A DNA stretch of 64,000 nucleotides. Source: Psychrobacter aestuarii. GTDB taxonomy: Bacteria; Pseudomonadota; Gammaproteobacteria; Pseudomonadales; Moraxellaceae. The notes beneath the pieces are model-generated. The model did no database searches and was not told the DNA's origin. It saw only the letters and a list, made by a program, of their open reading frames with translations. This document shows, in pieces, positions 43,763 through 52,923 of the stretch (its first letter is position 1; each line of letters starts with the position of its first letter). Position numbers and translations under genes: made by a program. The stretch is from NCBI RefSeq assembly GCF_904846035.1, contig NZ_CAJGYT010000001.1:1860001-1924000 (forward strand). Reading direction: 5' to 3'.

Positions 43763-43934
43763 GATGATTTTTTCTGACCCATGCTGTCCGCCACGCGGCT
43801 CAAGTGTCACGCGGGCAGACTTGCAGGTATTTTTTTTGCCGCAAGCAAGATGCACAAATCACCATTAACGTATACGATAGTGGTCCCCACATTCCATTAA
43901 GCTGTAGTTTTTATCAACACTTTTAGGACAAGTC

Positions 43935-45734
43935 ATGACTGACCATACCAATAACAACACCAGCCAATCATCTGACCAAAAGCCTGCCCATAAGCATAAC
44001 GATAAAGACATCGCCGAGGTCAATGAGTTTCCGACCATGCCTGAAGTGCCAAGCGACCGTCCGTGGCTGAGTGCCTATGAGCGTTACGGCATCAAGGCAG
44101 ACATCGACATGCCCGCAGAGGACACCTCGCTCCTTGACGTCTTTGAGCGCAATTTTCGCCGTTATGGCAACAAGCCCGCCTACATTTGCATGGGCTCGAG
44201 CATCAGCTATAAACAGCTCGATTTATACAGCCGTCAGATTGCCAGTTATTTGCAATCGATTGGTCTACAGCAGGGTGACAGAGTCGGCGTGATGATGCCG
44301 AACATCTTGCAATACCCGATTGTGGCGCTCGGCATTATCCGCGCAGGCATGATACTCGTGAACGTCAATCCACTCTACACCAGCCGCGAGCTGTCGCACC
44401 AACTGTGTGATAGCGGCGCAAAAGCGCTGTTCGTGGTCGAAAACTTTGCCAAAACTTATCAAAAGGCAGAAGATAAAGGCGCAGTCAAGCACGTCATCGT
44501 CTGTAAACTCGGCGATATGCTCGGTCTGCTCAAAGGCACAGCGGTCAATCTGGTCGCCCGCCACGTCAAAAAAATCATTCCCGCTTATCGCTTGCCTGAG
44601 AGCGTAAGCTTTAAACATGCGCTCGGCGAAATCTCAGCCAGCCATTACCAGCGCCCCTCATTGAACCTCAGTGACGTTGCCTTGCTGCAATACACAGGCG
44701 GCACGACAGGCGTCGCCAAAGGCGCGATGCTCTCGCACGGCAACCTCGTCGCCAATATGCTACAAATTAATGCACTGATGGAAAGCGCCTTTGATGATGA
44801 CGTACACGCTGATGACGTGATTTTGACCGCGTTGCCGTTGTATCACGTGTTTTCATTTATGGTCTGCGGCATGTATGGCATGTATCAAGGCTACGCAGGA
44901 CTGCTCATTCCAAACCCACGCGATTTGGACGGTTTGATTAAAGAGATGGGCAAATACAAGCCTGCCTTTATCCCTGCGGTCAATACCTTGTTTAATGGCT
45001 TGGTCAATAAAGACGGCTTTGCTGACCTTGACTTTTCGAACCTCAAAGCCTCGATTGGTGGCGGGATGTCGGTACTGCCGAGCGTCGCTAAAAAGTGGCA
45101 TGAGATTACTGGTCTGCCGATTGTTGAGGGCTATGGTCTGTCTGAGACCTCACCTGTGGTCGCCTTTAACCCCATGACCATCGCCGAATTTACGGGCAAG
45201 ATTGGCATACCAGCGTCCAGCACCGATGTTGTCTTGATTGATAATGATGAAAACGAAGTGGCACTCGGTGAGCGCGGCGAGATTTGTGTCAAAGGTCCAC
45301 AGGTGATGATTGGCTATCAAAACCGCCCGAAAGAAACTGCCGAGAGCTTTACCGCATCGGGCTATCTCAAGACAGGCGATATCGGCATCATGAATGAAAA
45401 AGGCTTTATCAAAATCGTGGATCGCAAAAAAGACATGATTTTGGTCTCGGGCTTTAACGTCTATCCGAACGAAATCGAAGAGGCGATGAGCGAGCACCCA
45501 GCGGTCAAAGAATGCGGCGCTATTGGTGTGCCAAGCGAAGAGCGCGGCGAAGAGCCAAAGATTTTTGTGGTCAAAAAAGGCGAGGTCAGTGAGCAAGAGC
45601 TGCTAGATTTTGGCAAAGAGCAACTGACAGGCTACAAACGCCCACGCCATGTCGAATTCGTTGATGAGCTGCCAAAATCAAACGTCGGTAAAATCCTACG
45701 TAAAGAGCTGCGCAAAATGGAAGGGTTGGAATAA
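43935..45734 (+). CDS. fadD: Long-chain fatty acid--CoA ligase (second of two)
   Basis: The 599-residue protein carries the same motifs as its upstream neighbour: YTGGTTGVAKGAML, GYGLSETSPVVAF, RKKDMILVSGFNVYPNE and LPKSNVGKILRKELR. It is alike along its whole length, so the pair arose by duplication. It differs by a polar Asn/Ser/His/Lys-rich N-terminal extension of about 40 residues and lacks the acidic C-terminal tail of the first copy. Tandem fadD1-fadD2 pairs are known in Pseudomonas, where the two enzymes prefer different chain lengths. That division is an inference here. It has its own upstream region and terminator-separated transcription. Confidence 0.94.
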   Translation: MTDHTNNNTSQSSDQKPAHKHNDKDIAEVNEFPTMPEVPSDRPWLSAYERYGIKADIDMPAEDTSLLDVFERNFRRYGNKPAYICMGSSISYKQLDLYSRQIASYLQSIGLQQGDRVGVMMPNILQYPIVALGIIRAGMILVNVNPLYTSRELSHQLCDSGAKALFVVENFAKTYQKAEDKGAVKHVIVCKLGDMLGLLKGTAVNLVARHVKKIIPAYRLPESVSFKHALGEISASHYQRPSLNLSDVALLQYTGGTTGVAKGAMLSHGNLVANMLQINALMESAFDDDVHADDVILTALPLYHVFSFMVCGMYGMYQGYAGLLIPNPRDLDGLIKEMGKYKPAFIPAVNTLFNGLVNKDGFADLDFSNLKASIGGGMSVLPSVAKKWHEITGLPIVEGYGLSETSPVVAFNPMTIAEFTGKIGIPASSTDVVLIDNDENEVALGERGEICVKGPQVMIGYQNRPKETAESFTASGYLKTGDIGIMNEKGFIKIVDRKKDMILVSGFNVYPNEIEEAMSEHPAVKECGAIGVPSEERGEEPKIFVVKKGEVSEQELLDFGKEQLTGYKRPRHVEFVDELPKSNVGKILRKELRKMEGLE

Positions 45735-45918
45735 ACCACCGCCAAAACGCAGTCGCCTAACGCAGCCACTTTCTTGCTATTGCGCGTGGTCCGCGTTAGG
45801 ATATCCCGATATTGGGCAGGGCAGCGCCTATACTGCCTTGGTGGCAGGCGGGCGTAACAGGCGTCCGCGCATGGCCTGCGTCAATATCACCCCTTAGAGC
45901 ATCGTACTGGAAAACATT

Positions 45919-46635
45919 ATGCGTATTGATAATCGTCAGCTGGACCAACTTCGTTCAATCAGTTTTGAGCGCCATTACACCAAACACGCGGAAGGCTCAG
46001 TATTGGTCAGCTTTGGAGACACCAAAGTGCTGTGTACCGCCAGTGTCGAAGCAGGTGTGCCACGCTGGCTCAAAGGCAAAAACAAAGGCTGGATTACTGC
46101 TGAATATGGCATGCTACCCCGTGCGACCAACACCCGCAACCAACGCGAAGCGGCACGCGGCAAGCAGTCTGGACGCACCCAAGAGATTCAGCGCTTAATC
46201 GGTCGTAGCCTACGCGCGATGATTGATTTGAGCAAATTGGGCGAAAACACCATCTATATCGACTGTGACGTACTGCAAGCAGACGGCGGCACACGCACCG
46301 CGAGCATCACAGGTGCGGCCATCGCGCTGATTGATGCGCTTGAGAGCGTACAAAAAAGCAAAAAGCTTAAAACCGACCCGTTAATCGGCTTGGTGGCGGC
46401 GGTGTCTGTGGGCATCAAAAACGGCGAAGCCTATCTGGACTTGTGCTACGAAGAAGATGCCAGCTGTGACACTGACTTAAACGTGGTCATGACCCAAAAA
46501 GGCGAGTACATCGAAATCCAAGGCACCGCAGAAGAAAAGCCCTTTAGCCGTATGGAAGCGAATAAGATGCTCGACTTGGCAGAAAAAGGCATCGCCGAGC
46601 TGGTTGAGCTACAAAAGACAGCGCTTGACTGGTAA
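45919..46635 (+). CDS. rph: Ribonuclease PH
   Basis: RNase PH is a phosphorolytic 3'-5' exoribonuclease that trims tRNA 3' ends in the cytoplasm. The 238-residue protein has the family's full length and its hallmark segments: [34 protein letters not shown], the RNA- and phosphate-binding [18 protein letters not shown], and [18 protein letters not shown]. Unlike the truncated E. coli K-12 rph1 allele, this reading frame is intact to its end. The start ATG follows a weak site. A small membrane-protein gene follows 37 bp later. Confidence 0.97.
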   Translation: MRIDNRQLDQLRSISFERHYTKHAEGSVLVSFGDTKVLCTASVEAGVPRWLKGKNKGWITAEYGMLPRATNTRNQREAARGKQSGRTQEIQRLIGRSLRAMIDLSKLGENTIYIDCDVLQADGGTRTASITGAAIALIDALESVQKSKKLKTDPLIGLVAAVSVGIKNGEAYLDLCYEEDASCDTDLNVVMTQKGEYIEIQGTAEEKPFSRMEANKMLDLAEKGIAELVELQKTALDW

Positions 46636-46672
46636 TGGGCAGACGGCTTTGACTCACTGATAAGGACTCGCT

Positions 46673-47170
46673 ATGCTTAAACTGACCGATGAGGGCGCAA
46701 AAATCACCCTACAAGGACAGCCACCCACGGCGGATAATGGCATGTTTTGGTTTGGGTCGGCGCTGCTTATCGGAGCGGTTGCGGTTGCGATGGCGATGAG
46801 CTTTTTGCCTGAGCGCCTAGCGATTGGCGCGCTGGCATTATTGATTATCGGCTCGTTTATTTTTAACCGTCAGCGCTTAAAGCAAAAGCAAGCGAATGCT
46901 GGACGCATCTGCGGCGGTGTGTTGTGGGTGCGGGCAGGCGAGCTGGTACATGATGGCAGCAAGCGCGAGCATATCGTGCTTGAGCCGACCGATCACGTCA
47001 CCATTTATGGCGCGCAGCTACAAATCGTCGCTGCTGACAATACGCGTAAATACCACATCAGCGGCTTTGACAGCGCGCAAGAAGCTGAGGCGACCAAAGC
47101 CATTTTAGAAGGCAAAAGCCTCACCAAGCGCCACGTCAATATCAAAATGCAAGACAGTCCCGCACCGTGA
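46673..47170 (+). CDS. Small two-helix membrane protein, unknown function
   Basis: I do not recognise this 165-residue protein. It has a short polar N-terminus, two adjacent membrane helices (about residues 24-43 and 48-64, a hairpin) and a soluble basic C-terminal domain. That domain contains RAGELVHDGSKREHIVLEPTD and could adopt a PH-like fold (TIYGAQLQIVAADN), which is speculative. TAAGGA lies 11 bases before the ATG. It follows rph by 37 bp in the same direction and is probably co-transcribed. A weak terminator-like hairpin lies downstream at 47230-47255. Confidence 0.65.
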   Translation: MLKLTDEGAKITLQGQPPTADNGMFWFGSALLIGAVAVAMAMSFLPERLAIGALALLIIGSFIFNRQRLKQKQANAGRICGGVLWVRAGELVHDGSKREHIVLEPTDHVTIYGAQLQIVAADNTRKYHISGFDSAQEAEATKAILEGKSLTKRHVNIKMQDSPAP

Positions 47171-47229
47171 CTCTGCGGTATGGATTGATGTGAATAAACA
47201 CACCACCTTATCCCTATCGGGTCGAGCAT

Positions 47230-47255
47230 AGCGCCGTTGTCGGCGTTATTTTTAT
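47230..47255 (+). terminator. Weak terminator after the small membrane-protein gene
   Basis: AGCGCCG (47230-47236) pairs with CGGCGTT (47241-47247, one G-T pair) around TTGT and is followed by ATTTTTA. The rest of the 317-bp spacer 47171-47487 shows no gene. Confidence 0.5.
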
Positions 47256-47487
47256 GCCTAATACAAACCTATCAAATGCGCCTGATGCCTAAAAAATCGC
47301 GGTCACATACAGCGCGCTGCCTGTGATAAACACAGTCAATTTGCCCCTTTTGTCCTGATAAGGTCACTTTTTGTCGGTAATAAGACTTGCACAAGCAGGG
47401 CAAGATGGTTTATAAAATAGGACGGGTCAGCTCATCACGATAATACGTTTACAGGTAAGATTCTCGTTTTATAACAAGGAGTTAGTT

Positions 47488-48471
47488 ATGCCGTGTTTGT
47501 CCCTGTTTACCCCCGCAAGCCAGCGACCGCACTCAGCGCGTCGTTCTTTTTTTAACGTACCGCATGCGTTGTCCGTCGCCGTAGGTCTGGGCGGTATGCT
47601 GACTGTGGGCAGTATCAGCGCCCATGCCGACAGTCTCGGCGCGCTGATTGCGCAAAAATCGGTACAAGCGGATGATGGTGTGCCGCCTGCGCGTATCAGC
47701 AACCGCATCCGTATCCAGCCCAGTAGCGCACGCGCGAACGTCAATGCCCAAGCTACCATCAGCCCCAGCTACACCAGTACCCGCCGCAGCGCCAGTTATC
47801 AAAGCACAAGCCAGCCTGCCCAATCCAGTTACCGTATTTCAAATCAGTCAGGTCGTCAGATGTCCAGCGCGGACAATGCCCCAGCCACCCGCAATACCTA
47901 CGCCACCCGCTACGTCACGTCCAACACCTATAGCGCACCCACCTACAGCACGTCTTATAGCGCCCCTCAGCCTGCGCAGCAAAGCATCTCGCACCAAGCC
48001 TCTATGGCACTGCTCAATCAACTAACCCGCAGCCAATACGACAATGTGGACAGTGCGCATTTGCCACTGGTCAGCAATGCCGAGAGCGTAAGCAATCAGG
48101 CGGTGCGTGAGGTGATGAATACCGCACGGGTCATGGCATTGAATGAGCGCGCCATTATTAAAGGCGGCTGCTGGGACTATTTAAACGCGGTATTCAACCG
48201 CGCAGGGGTCAGCCGCAGTACCGTGCATAAAGGCGAGTATCGCGGTGGTCCTTATGCCAATCGTGAAGATATCCAAGTCGGCGATTGGCTGTATTACATC
48301 AACCACGGCTACAACGATATTGAGCACAGCGGACTGTTCGTCGGCTGGGTGGACAAAGAAGCCAACCAAGCCTTGATACTGAGCTACGCGGGCGAAAACC
48401 GCCACGAGCCTGCGCGCTATCGCGTGTATGACTTGAGCCATGTGTATAACATCATGCGTCCCAATGCCTAA
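47488..48471 (+). CDS. Secreted putative cysteine peptidase/amidase (NlpC/P60 or CHAP-like)
   Basis: The 327-residue precursor has a long basic N-region and a signal peptide cut after SISAHA (about residue 47). A low-complexity Ser/Tyr/Thr/Ala/Gln-rich stretch spans about 75-170. The C-terminal domain (about 205-325) has C228 in KGGCWDYLNAVFNRAG, H280 in DIEHSGLFVGW, and a polar residue near AGENRH. This is the Cys-His pattern of papain-like NlpC/P60 and CHAP cell-wall hydrolases. The domain is divergent, and substrate and activity are not proven. An AAGGAG lies 7 bases before the ATG. It is a single-gene unit. Confidence 0.7.
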   Translation: MPCLSLFTPASQRPHSARRSFFNVPHALSVAVGLGGMLTVGSISAHADSLGALIAQKSVQADDGVPPARISNRIRIQPSSARANVNAQATISPSYTSTRRSASYQSTSQPAQSSYRISNQSGRQMSSADNAPATRNTYATRYVTSNTYSAPTYSTSYSAPQPAQQSISHQASMALLNQLTRSQYDNVDSAHLPLVSNAESVSNQAVREVMNTARVMALNERAIIKGGCWDYLNAVFNRAGVSRSTVHKGEYRGGPYANREDIQVGDWLYYINHGYNDIEHSGLFVGWVDKEANQALILSYAGENRHEPARYRVYDLSHVYNIMRPNA

Positions 48472-48556
48472 TTGGGGCATCATTGTGGCGTAATCGGGCG
48501 CTGCTGCTGACCCACCAGCCGCCCAAAACCTAGCGACAGGCTCAGCCGATAGCACA

Positions 48557-48590
48557 AAAAAAGCCCACATAAGGACATGTGGGCTTTTTT
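48557..48590. terminator. Bidirectional terminator between the secreted peptidase gene and hemJ
   Basis: AAAAAAGCCCACAT (48557-48570) pairs perfectly with ATGTGGGCTTTTTT (48577-48590) around six bases. The flanking A- and T-runs serve both converging transcripts. Confidence 0.92.
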
Positions 48591-48606
48591 GCGGCGGGGC
48601 AGCGTA

Positions 48607-49041
48607 CTAAAACGGCTTGACCACCACCAAAATCACAATAAAAATCAAGGCAAACACGGGCACTTCGTTAAACCAGCGCCAAAACTTATGCGTTTTATAA
48701 TGCGGGTTGTCGATGAGCTTTTTGCGGTAATAGCCGCACATGCCGTGGTAGCCAGAGAGCAGCACCACGAGCGCCAGCTTGGCATGTAGCCAGCCTTGGG
48801 TTTTGTACACCTCCCAGCCAAGCACCACCATCCACAGACCGAGCGCCCATGTGGCAATCATCGCAGGGGTCATGATGCCGCGATACAGCTTGCGCTCCAT
48901 CACCACAAAACGGTCATGACTGACGCCATCGTCACTCATCGCATGGTACACAAACAGGCGCGGTAAATAGAAAATCGCCGCAAACCAGCAGACCATAGCG
49001 ATGATGTGCCACGCCTTAATCCAAACAAAATACTCTGGCAT
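48607..49041 (-). CDS. hemJ: Protoporphyrinogen oxidase HemJ
   Basis: HemJ is a small inner-membrane protein that oxidises protoporphyrinogen IX to protoporphyrin IX in many bacteria lacking HemY or HemG. The 144-residue length, four membrane helices, and the opening YFVWIKAWHIIAMVCWFAAIFYLPRLFVYH match the family. His12 is the conserved heme-binding candidate. The charged motif KLALVVLLSGYHGM (third helix) and the C-terminal RWFNEVPVFALI are also typical. It lies 39 bp downstream of bioB on the same strand and is probably co-transcribed with it. Confidence 0.93.
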   Translation of the reverse strand: MPEYFVWIKAWHIIAMVCWFAAIFYLPRLFVYHAMSDDGVSHDRFVVMERKLYRGIMTPAMIATWALGLWMVVLGWEVYKTQGWLHAKLALVVLLSGYHGMCGYYRKKLIDNPHYKTHKFWRWFNEVPVFALIFIVILVVVKPF

Positions 49042-49080
49042 AATCTCGCCTCTATCGGTGAATCGCTATCGGTCGTTCAA

Positions 49081-50196
49081 TCACTCAGCGAGCATCATTT
49101 GTGATTCGTGCCCACTCATGGCATCAACCACAGGCAGCACTTTTGGCGCGCGCGGCTTGGCATACATCGGGGTCAGCCCAAGCGTCTTCATCAAGCGTTG
49201 GTCACCTGACTGGCTGGCATTGCCCGTCGTCAATAGCTTGTCACCATAAAAGAATGAGTTGGCACCCGCCATAAAGGCTAAGGCTTGCTCAGCGTCGGAC
49301 AGGCTCTCACGTCCTGCCGATAGGCGCACATAGCTGCTCGGGCAGCAAATACGCGTCACCGCAATGGTGCGAATCCACTCAAGTACTGACAGCTCGCCCT
49401 CGGCAAGCACTTTGTCACCAAGCGGCGTACCTGCGATAGGCACGAGCAAGTTGACGGGAATAGACTCAGGCGGCTTGGGCATTTTTAGCAGTTCATGCAC
49501 CCAGTCAATGCGGTCGTCACGGCTCTCACCCATACCAACGATGTTGCCGCTACAGACATTGATGCCCGATTGACGCACGTGCGCGAGCGTATCTAAGCGC
49601 TCATCATAGGTGCGCGTGCTGACCACTTGCTCATAGTAGCTGCGCGAGGTGTCAAGGTTGTGATTGTAGTAGTCCAAACCTGCGTCAGACAGCTGCTCGG
49701 CTTGGTTGGGGCTGAGCATACCTAGCGTCATGCAGGTCTCAAGCCCTAGGCTTTTGACTTCTTTAATCAGCTCGACCACATAGGGCATGTCTTTTTCGCT
49801 GGGGTGCTTCCACGCCGCTCCCATACAAAAGCGCGATGAGCCTGAGGCTTTGGCTTGCTTGGCAGCGGCAATCACCTTATCGACCGCAAGGCGCTTTTCG
49901 GCTTGTAGCTTGGTTTTGTCGCGGTGGTGTCCTGATTGTGAGCAGTAGCCGCAGTCTTCAGGGCAGTTGCCCGTCTTAATCGACAGTAGGGTGCTGATTT
50001 GCACTTCATTAGCGGCAAAGTGCTCGCGGTGTACGGTTTGCGCTTGGAGCAATAAGTCCATCAATGGCAAATCAAACAGCGCGGCGATGGCTTCGCGGCT
50101 TTTGGGCGGGGTGGGGGCAGTTGAAGTCATAGGCGTATCGGTTGCTGAGTTGGGGGTATTTGCGGTAGGTTCTGTGATTGAGAGCAGTCCTGCCAT
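49081..50196 (-). CDS. bioB: Biotin synthase
   Basis: BioB is a radical-SAM enzyme that inserts sulfur into dethiobiotin. The 371-residue protein has the SAM-cluster cysteines C78, C82 and C85 in [11 protein letters not shown]. The following [15 protein letters not shown] and YNHNLDTS segments, and the [10 protein letters not shown] that carries the [2Fe-2S] arginine ligand region, are intact. The N-terminal 32 residues are a Thr/Pro-rich extension. AAAGGA lies 7 bases before the ATG. No other bio genes are adjacent; hemJ follows in the same direction. Confidence 0.97.
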   Translation of the reverse strand: MAGLLSITEPTANTPNSATDTPMTSTAPTPPKSREAIAALFDLPLMDLLLQAQTVHREHFAANEVQISTLLSIKTGNCPEDCGYCSQSGHHRDKTKLQAEKRLAVDKVIAAAKQAKASGSSRFCMGAAWKHPSEKDMPYVVELIKEVKSLGLETCMTLGMLSPNQAEQLSDAGLDYYNHNLDTSRSYYEQVVSTRTYDERLDTLAHVRQSGINVCSGNIVGMGESRDDRIDWVHELLKMPKPPESIPVNLLVPIAGTPLGDKVLAEGELSVLEWIRTIAVTRICCPSSYVRLSAGRESLSDAEQALAFMAGANSFFYGDKLLTTGNASQSGDQRLMKTLGLTPMYAKPRAPKVLPVVDAMSGHESQMMLAE

Positions 50197-50412
50197 GATA
50201 CAAATCCTTTTATCTGTAAAGCTTAAAAAACAGCGTTAAAGAACGGTGTCTAAGGGTGTCGCCATAGCAGCGCGCGTCGTTTGGGCGCTGAAAAAAAGGC
50301 TGCGATACCTGTAGTATACCGCAACCTTTGGTATAAAAGCACACTTGTACACCAAACCATGGCGCAACGCACGAAGCAAAAGCGTAAAAGCGTGTGCTGC
50401 ACAAGCTAGGAC

Positions 50413-50922
50413 TTATGATTTGCCCATTTTGTGCTTGGCCACACCAAGCCAGTGGTGGGCGGTTTTTTGTGCTTTATACGCATAGGGCTTGGCGCGCTGG
50501 ATATAAGGCGTCAGCTCTTCTGGTACAGGTGGTACGATGTGTTTTGCCAATTTATTAAACCACATAATCAGGCTGTAATCACCCTCCATGCTCAACTTGC
50601 CTTCTTGCACAGCCGTCATAAAGCCTGTGGCGTTGCCTTGGGTCAATAGCTTAACACCCGTCATCGAGTCTTTAAACTTGATAGACAGTGATGGCGCGTC
50701 AGCGTGACCGCTGTGCTGAGAAAACTCACCATTGTCAAACACATAGTAGCGCGCGACGCCCGTTTCTTCACTGGTGAACTCAATGGTCGCTTGACGGTCA
50801 GCAAATAGGGCTTGCACGTCTTCGTTATCACTTGAGGCCAGCATAGACAGACGATAGCCAATGACGGCAAGCAGCACGTCTAACGGGTCAGATTTGATAT
50901 CCAAAACAGGAATAGTAAACAT
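50413..50922 (-). CDS. SCP2 sterol-binding-domain-like protein
   Basis: This 169-residue soluble protein has the layout of a bacterial SCP2-like lipid-binding domain: a beta-rich core (ATIEFTSEETGVARYYVF, then PSLSIKFKDSMTG) followed by the helix and strand LLTQGNATGFMTAVQEGKLSMEGDYSL. That core is the most diagnostic part. Related proteins carry acyl lipids or act in ubiquinone synthesis (UbiJ). Its partner is unknown. ATG 50922 is chosen because AGGAG lies 7 bases upstream; an in-frame upstream ATG adds eight residues. The gene stands alone between bioB and a small membrane-protein gene. Confidence 0.8.
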   Translation of the reverse strand: MFTIPVLDIKSDPLDVLLAVIGYRLSMLASSDNEDVQALFADRQATIEFTSEETGVARYYVFDNGEFSQHSGHADAPSLSIKFKDSMTGVKLLTQGNATGFMTAVQEGKLSMEGDYSLIMWFNKLAKHIVPPVPEELTPYIQRAKPYAYKAQKTAHHWLGVAKHKMGKS

Positions 50923-51136
50923 AATCGCGCTCCTAAAATTGATCAATATAAGGGGGTCATGAAATATAGCACATCGGTGCTATAGCATTGGCACTGAGTA
51001 TAAACCATTTCTGCTAAGCGACTCTTTATGAATTACGTAGAAGGTATTAACTATCTTGTAACAATATGCACAAGCGTCGGTTGTTGCTTCTGGCGTATTC
51101 AGGCTTGACAAAGCACTTATGCGCGCAGACAACCCG

Positions 51137-51526
51137 CTACTCAAAGCGCGGCTCAAAATCCTCGCCATAGACGGGGGTGTGCTCGACAAGACGCGGTGGG
51201 TGCGTGCGGCGCGCCTGTGCCACTCGTCCGCTGACATCGTCATAACGCAGCGCCCGATACAGCACCCATGCAAACAGGGGCAGCCAGCTGATACCAAGCG
51301 CCAGCACATAGCTGTGCCATGTCGATAACTGCGCAAAATGCACAAGGCTGCTGTGTATCAGCGCCACCAGCAGCGTATACAGCACCCCGCCGCACACATA
51401 CCATAGCAGCCAGCGCTGTGCAGGCAGCAGCACCGCCGCCAAAAATCCCAGCGACATCCCTATCACAAACAGGAGCCCGCCCTGCATCGCGACCGCCCCA
51501 TGTGTCAAACCAACCAGTAATAGCAT
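51137..51526 (-). CDS. Small hydrophobic membrane protein, unknown
   Basis: The protein of about 129 residues has four predicted membrane helices (MLLLVGLTHGAVAMQGGLLFV, split; MSLGFLAAVLLPA; LLWYVCGGVLYTLLVALI; YVLALGISWLPLFAWVLY) and a short polar C-terminal tail rich in Arg and Pro. I do not recognise the family. The start is uncertain: ATG 51526 is preceded by a weak GCGAG, and ATG 51544 adds six residues. A longer frame to 51664 is unlikely. It lies 3' of the DUF368 gene terminator, on the same strand. Confidence 0.55.
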   Translation of the reverse strand: MLLLVGLTHGAVAMQGGLLFVIGMSLGFLAAVLLPAQRWLLWYVCGGVLYTLLVALIHSSLVHFAQLSTWHSYVLALGISWLPLFAWVLYRALRYDDVSGRVAQARRTHPPRLVEHTPVYGEDFEPRFE

Positions 51527-51699
51527 CGTTATTCTCGCTGTCATTAGGTGAATGTGAACCCCTGTATTATGACAACAAGCACCCAAAAGCTGAATACGAC
51601 CCAAGCGCCTAAGCGTCAGCAGCTGACGTTTGGTTTTACTCATGGTACACAGCAAAAACTGCAAGCAGCGCAGTTATCATAAAGGTAACCATCAGCCGC

Positions 51700-51725
51700 A
51701 AAAAAGGGCAGCCAAAGCCGCCCTT
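51700..51725 (-). terminator. Intrinsic terminator after the DUF368 gene
   Basis: On the minus strand AAGGGCGGC (51725-51717) pairs with GCTGCCCTT (51712-51704, one G-T pair) around a four-base loop and runs into six Ts. It ends the 51793-52749 transcript. Confidence 0.8.
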
Positions 51726-51792
51726 ATCTTAGTCAATCTTAGGGAATGATATCCCAGCGAATCATCGCTCTAGGTTTGGTATATGTAGCGCA

Positions 51793-52749
51793 TCACGCCT
51801 CGTGGCGCGCGCCCCACCATGACAGCAGCCATACCAGTACCGCCCCTAAGATGATTAAGCCCACAGTCACAGGCCACTGCGCCCCACCAGGATAATGCCA
51901 CGGCGCAACGTTGTGTACCGCTTGGGTCGCAAGTGTCGTCACCTTCCACGGCCAGACCTTGACCAGCGAGCCTGCGATAAAGCCCGTTAGTAGCGCAAGC
52001 GTGCCTTGATAATAGTGCGACAGCAGCCACTTTAGCAGACGCGTAAACAGCAGCAGTCCTGTGACCATACCTGCCATCACCGTCGCCACAATACCGATAT
52101 CCAGTCGATGTACCGCGTCGAGCACCGTATCATACACCCCAAGCAGCAACAGGATAAAGGAGCCTGACACCCCAGGCAAAATCATCGCACAAATGGCAAT
52201 CGCCCCAGCAAAGAACAAATACGGCAAGCTCGGCTCAGTCGTCAGTAACGGCAATGTGCTGATAACCACTGCCGCCACCATACCGACCCCGAATAAGGCA
52301 ACGCGTGACAACGTCCAGCGCTTAATCTCCGCCAGCAGAATGACCACCGTCGCCACGACCAAGCCAAAAAAGAACGACCAAATCAGTAGCGGCTGATTGT
52401 CCAGCAAGTTTTTGATAATGCCTGCAAGGGTCGCAAAGCTGGTGGCGATGCCGAGCACCAAGCACAATAAAAAGGTCGCATCGACATGTCGCCATACCGC
52501 TGCAATGCCGCGCATCCCACCTTCAGCGCGAAAAATCGACCACAGATGCGGGCCAATACGACTGAGCGCACCAATCAAGCGCTCATAAATGCCTGCAATC
52601 AGCGCAATCGTACCGCCTGAGACACCAGGCACGATATCGGCGGCACCCATTGCAATGCCTTTGACATAGACGGTGGCGAGTGACTTTGGGGTGTTGTGGT
52701 ATTCAGGCGGCTGATGCTGGGACGCGGTAGGTTTTGAGGGTGTGGTCAT
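51793..52749 (-). CDS. DUF368 family membrane protein (PopT-like polyprenyl-phosphate transporter)
   Basis: The 318-residue protein has about eight membrane helices. The family motifs are present twice, as in other members: ADIVPGVSGGTIALIAGIYERL near residue 40 (split here to stay short) and ILPGVSGSFILLLLGVYD near residue 190. DUF368 proteins were recently shown to transport undecaprenyl phosphate across the inner membrane (PopT/DedA work). The role is therefore likely recycling of the lipid carrier for wall and envelope polymers. ATG 52749 follows AAGGAG by six bases; a longer upstream frame was rejected. It is followed by its own terminator. Confidence 0.88.
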   Translation of the reverse strand: MTTPSKPTASQHQPPEYHNTPKSLATVYVKGIAMGAADIVPGVSGGTIALIAGIYERLIGALSRIGPHLWSIFRAEGGMRGIAAVWRHVDATFLLCLVLGIATSFATLAGIIKNLLDNQPLLIWSFFFGLVVATVVILLAEIKRWTLSRVALFGVGMVAAVVISTLPLLTTEPSLPYLFFAGAIAICAMILPGVSGSFILLLLGVYDTVLDAVHRLDIGIVATVMAGMVTGLLLFTRLLKWLLSHYYQGTLALLTGFIAGSLVKVWPWKVTTLATQAVHNVAPWHYPGGAQWPVTVGLIILGAVLVWLLSWWGARHEA

Positions 52750-52923
52750 GACCACTCCTTGTAACGACAAAAAAGGTAAAAAAGAAAAAGAAGGCGATAA
52801 ATAAATCCGCGTCAATCAAGGCGGTCACTATAATTTGGCGTGACCTGTGCCTTATTAAACGCGGATAGCAGTGTAGGGGTTATCAAGATGCCTGTCAGTA
52901 ATGGACGTGTTATGTTCGGTCGC

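Noticed and set aside
45649..46198. Plus-strand frames around the fadD-rph junction
   Set aside because: They overlap the end of fadD and the start of rph in another frame, without a known product.
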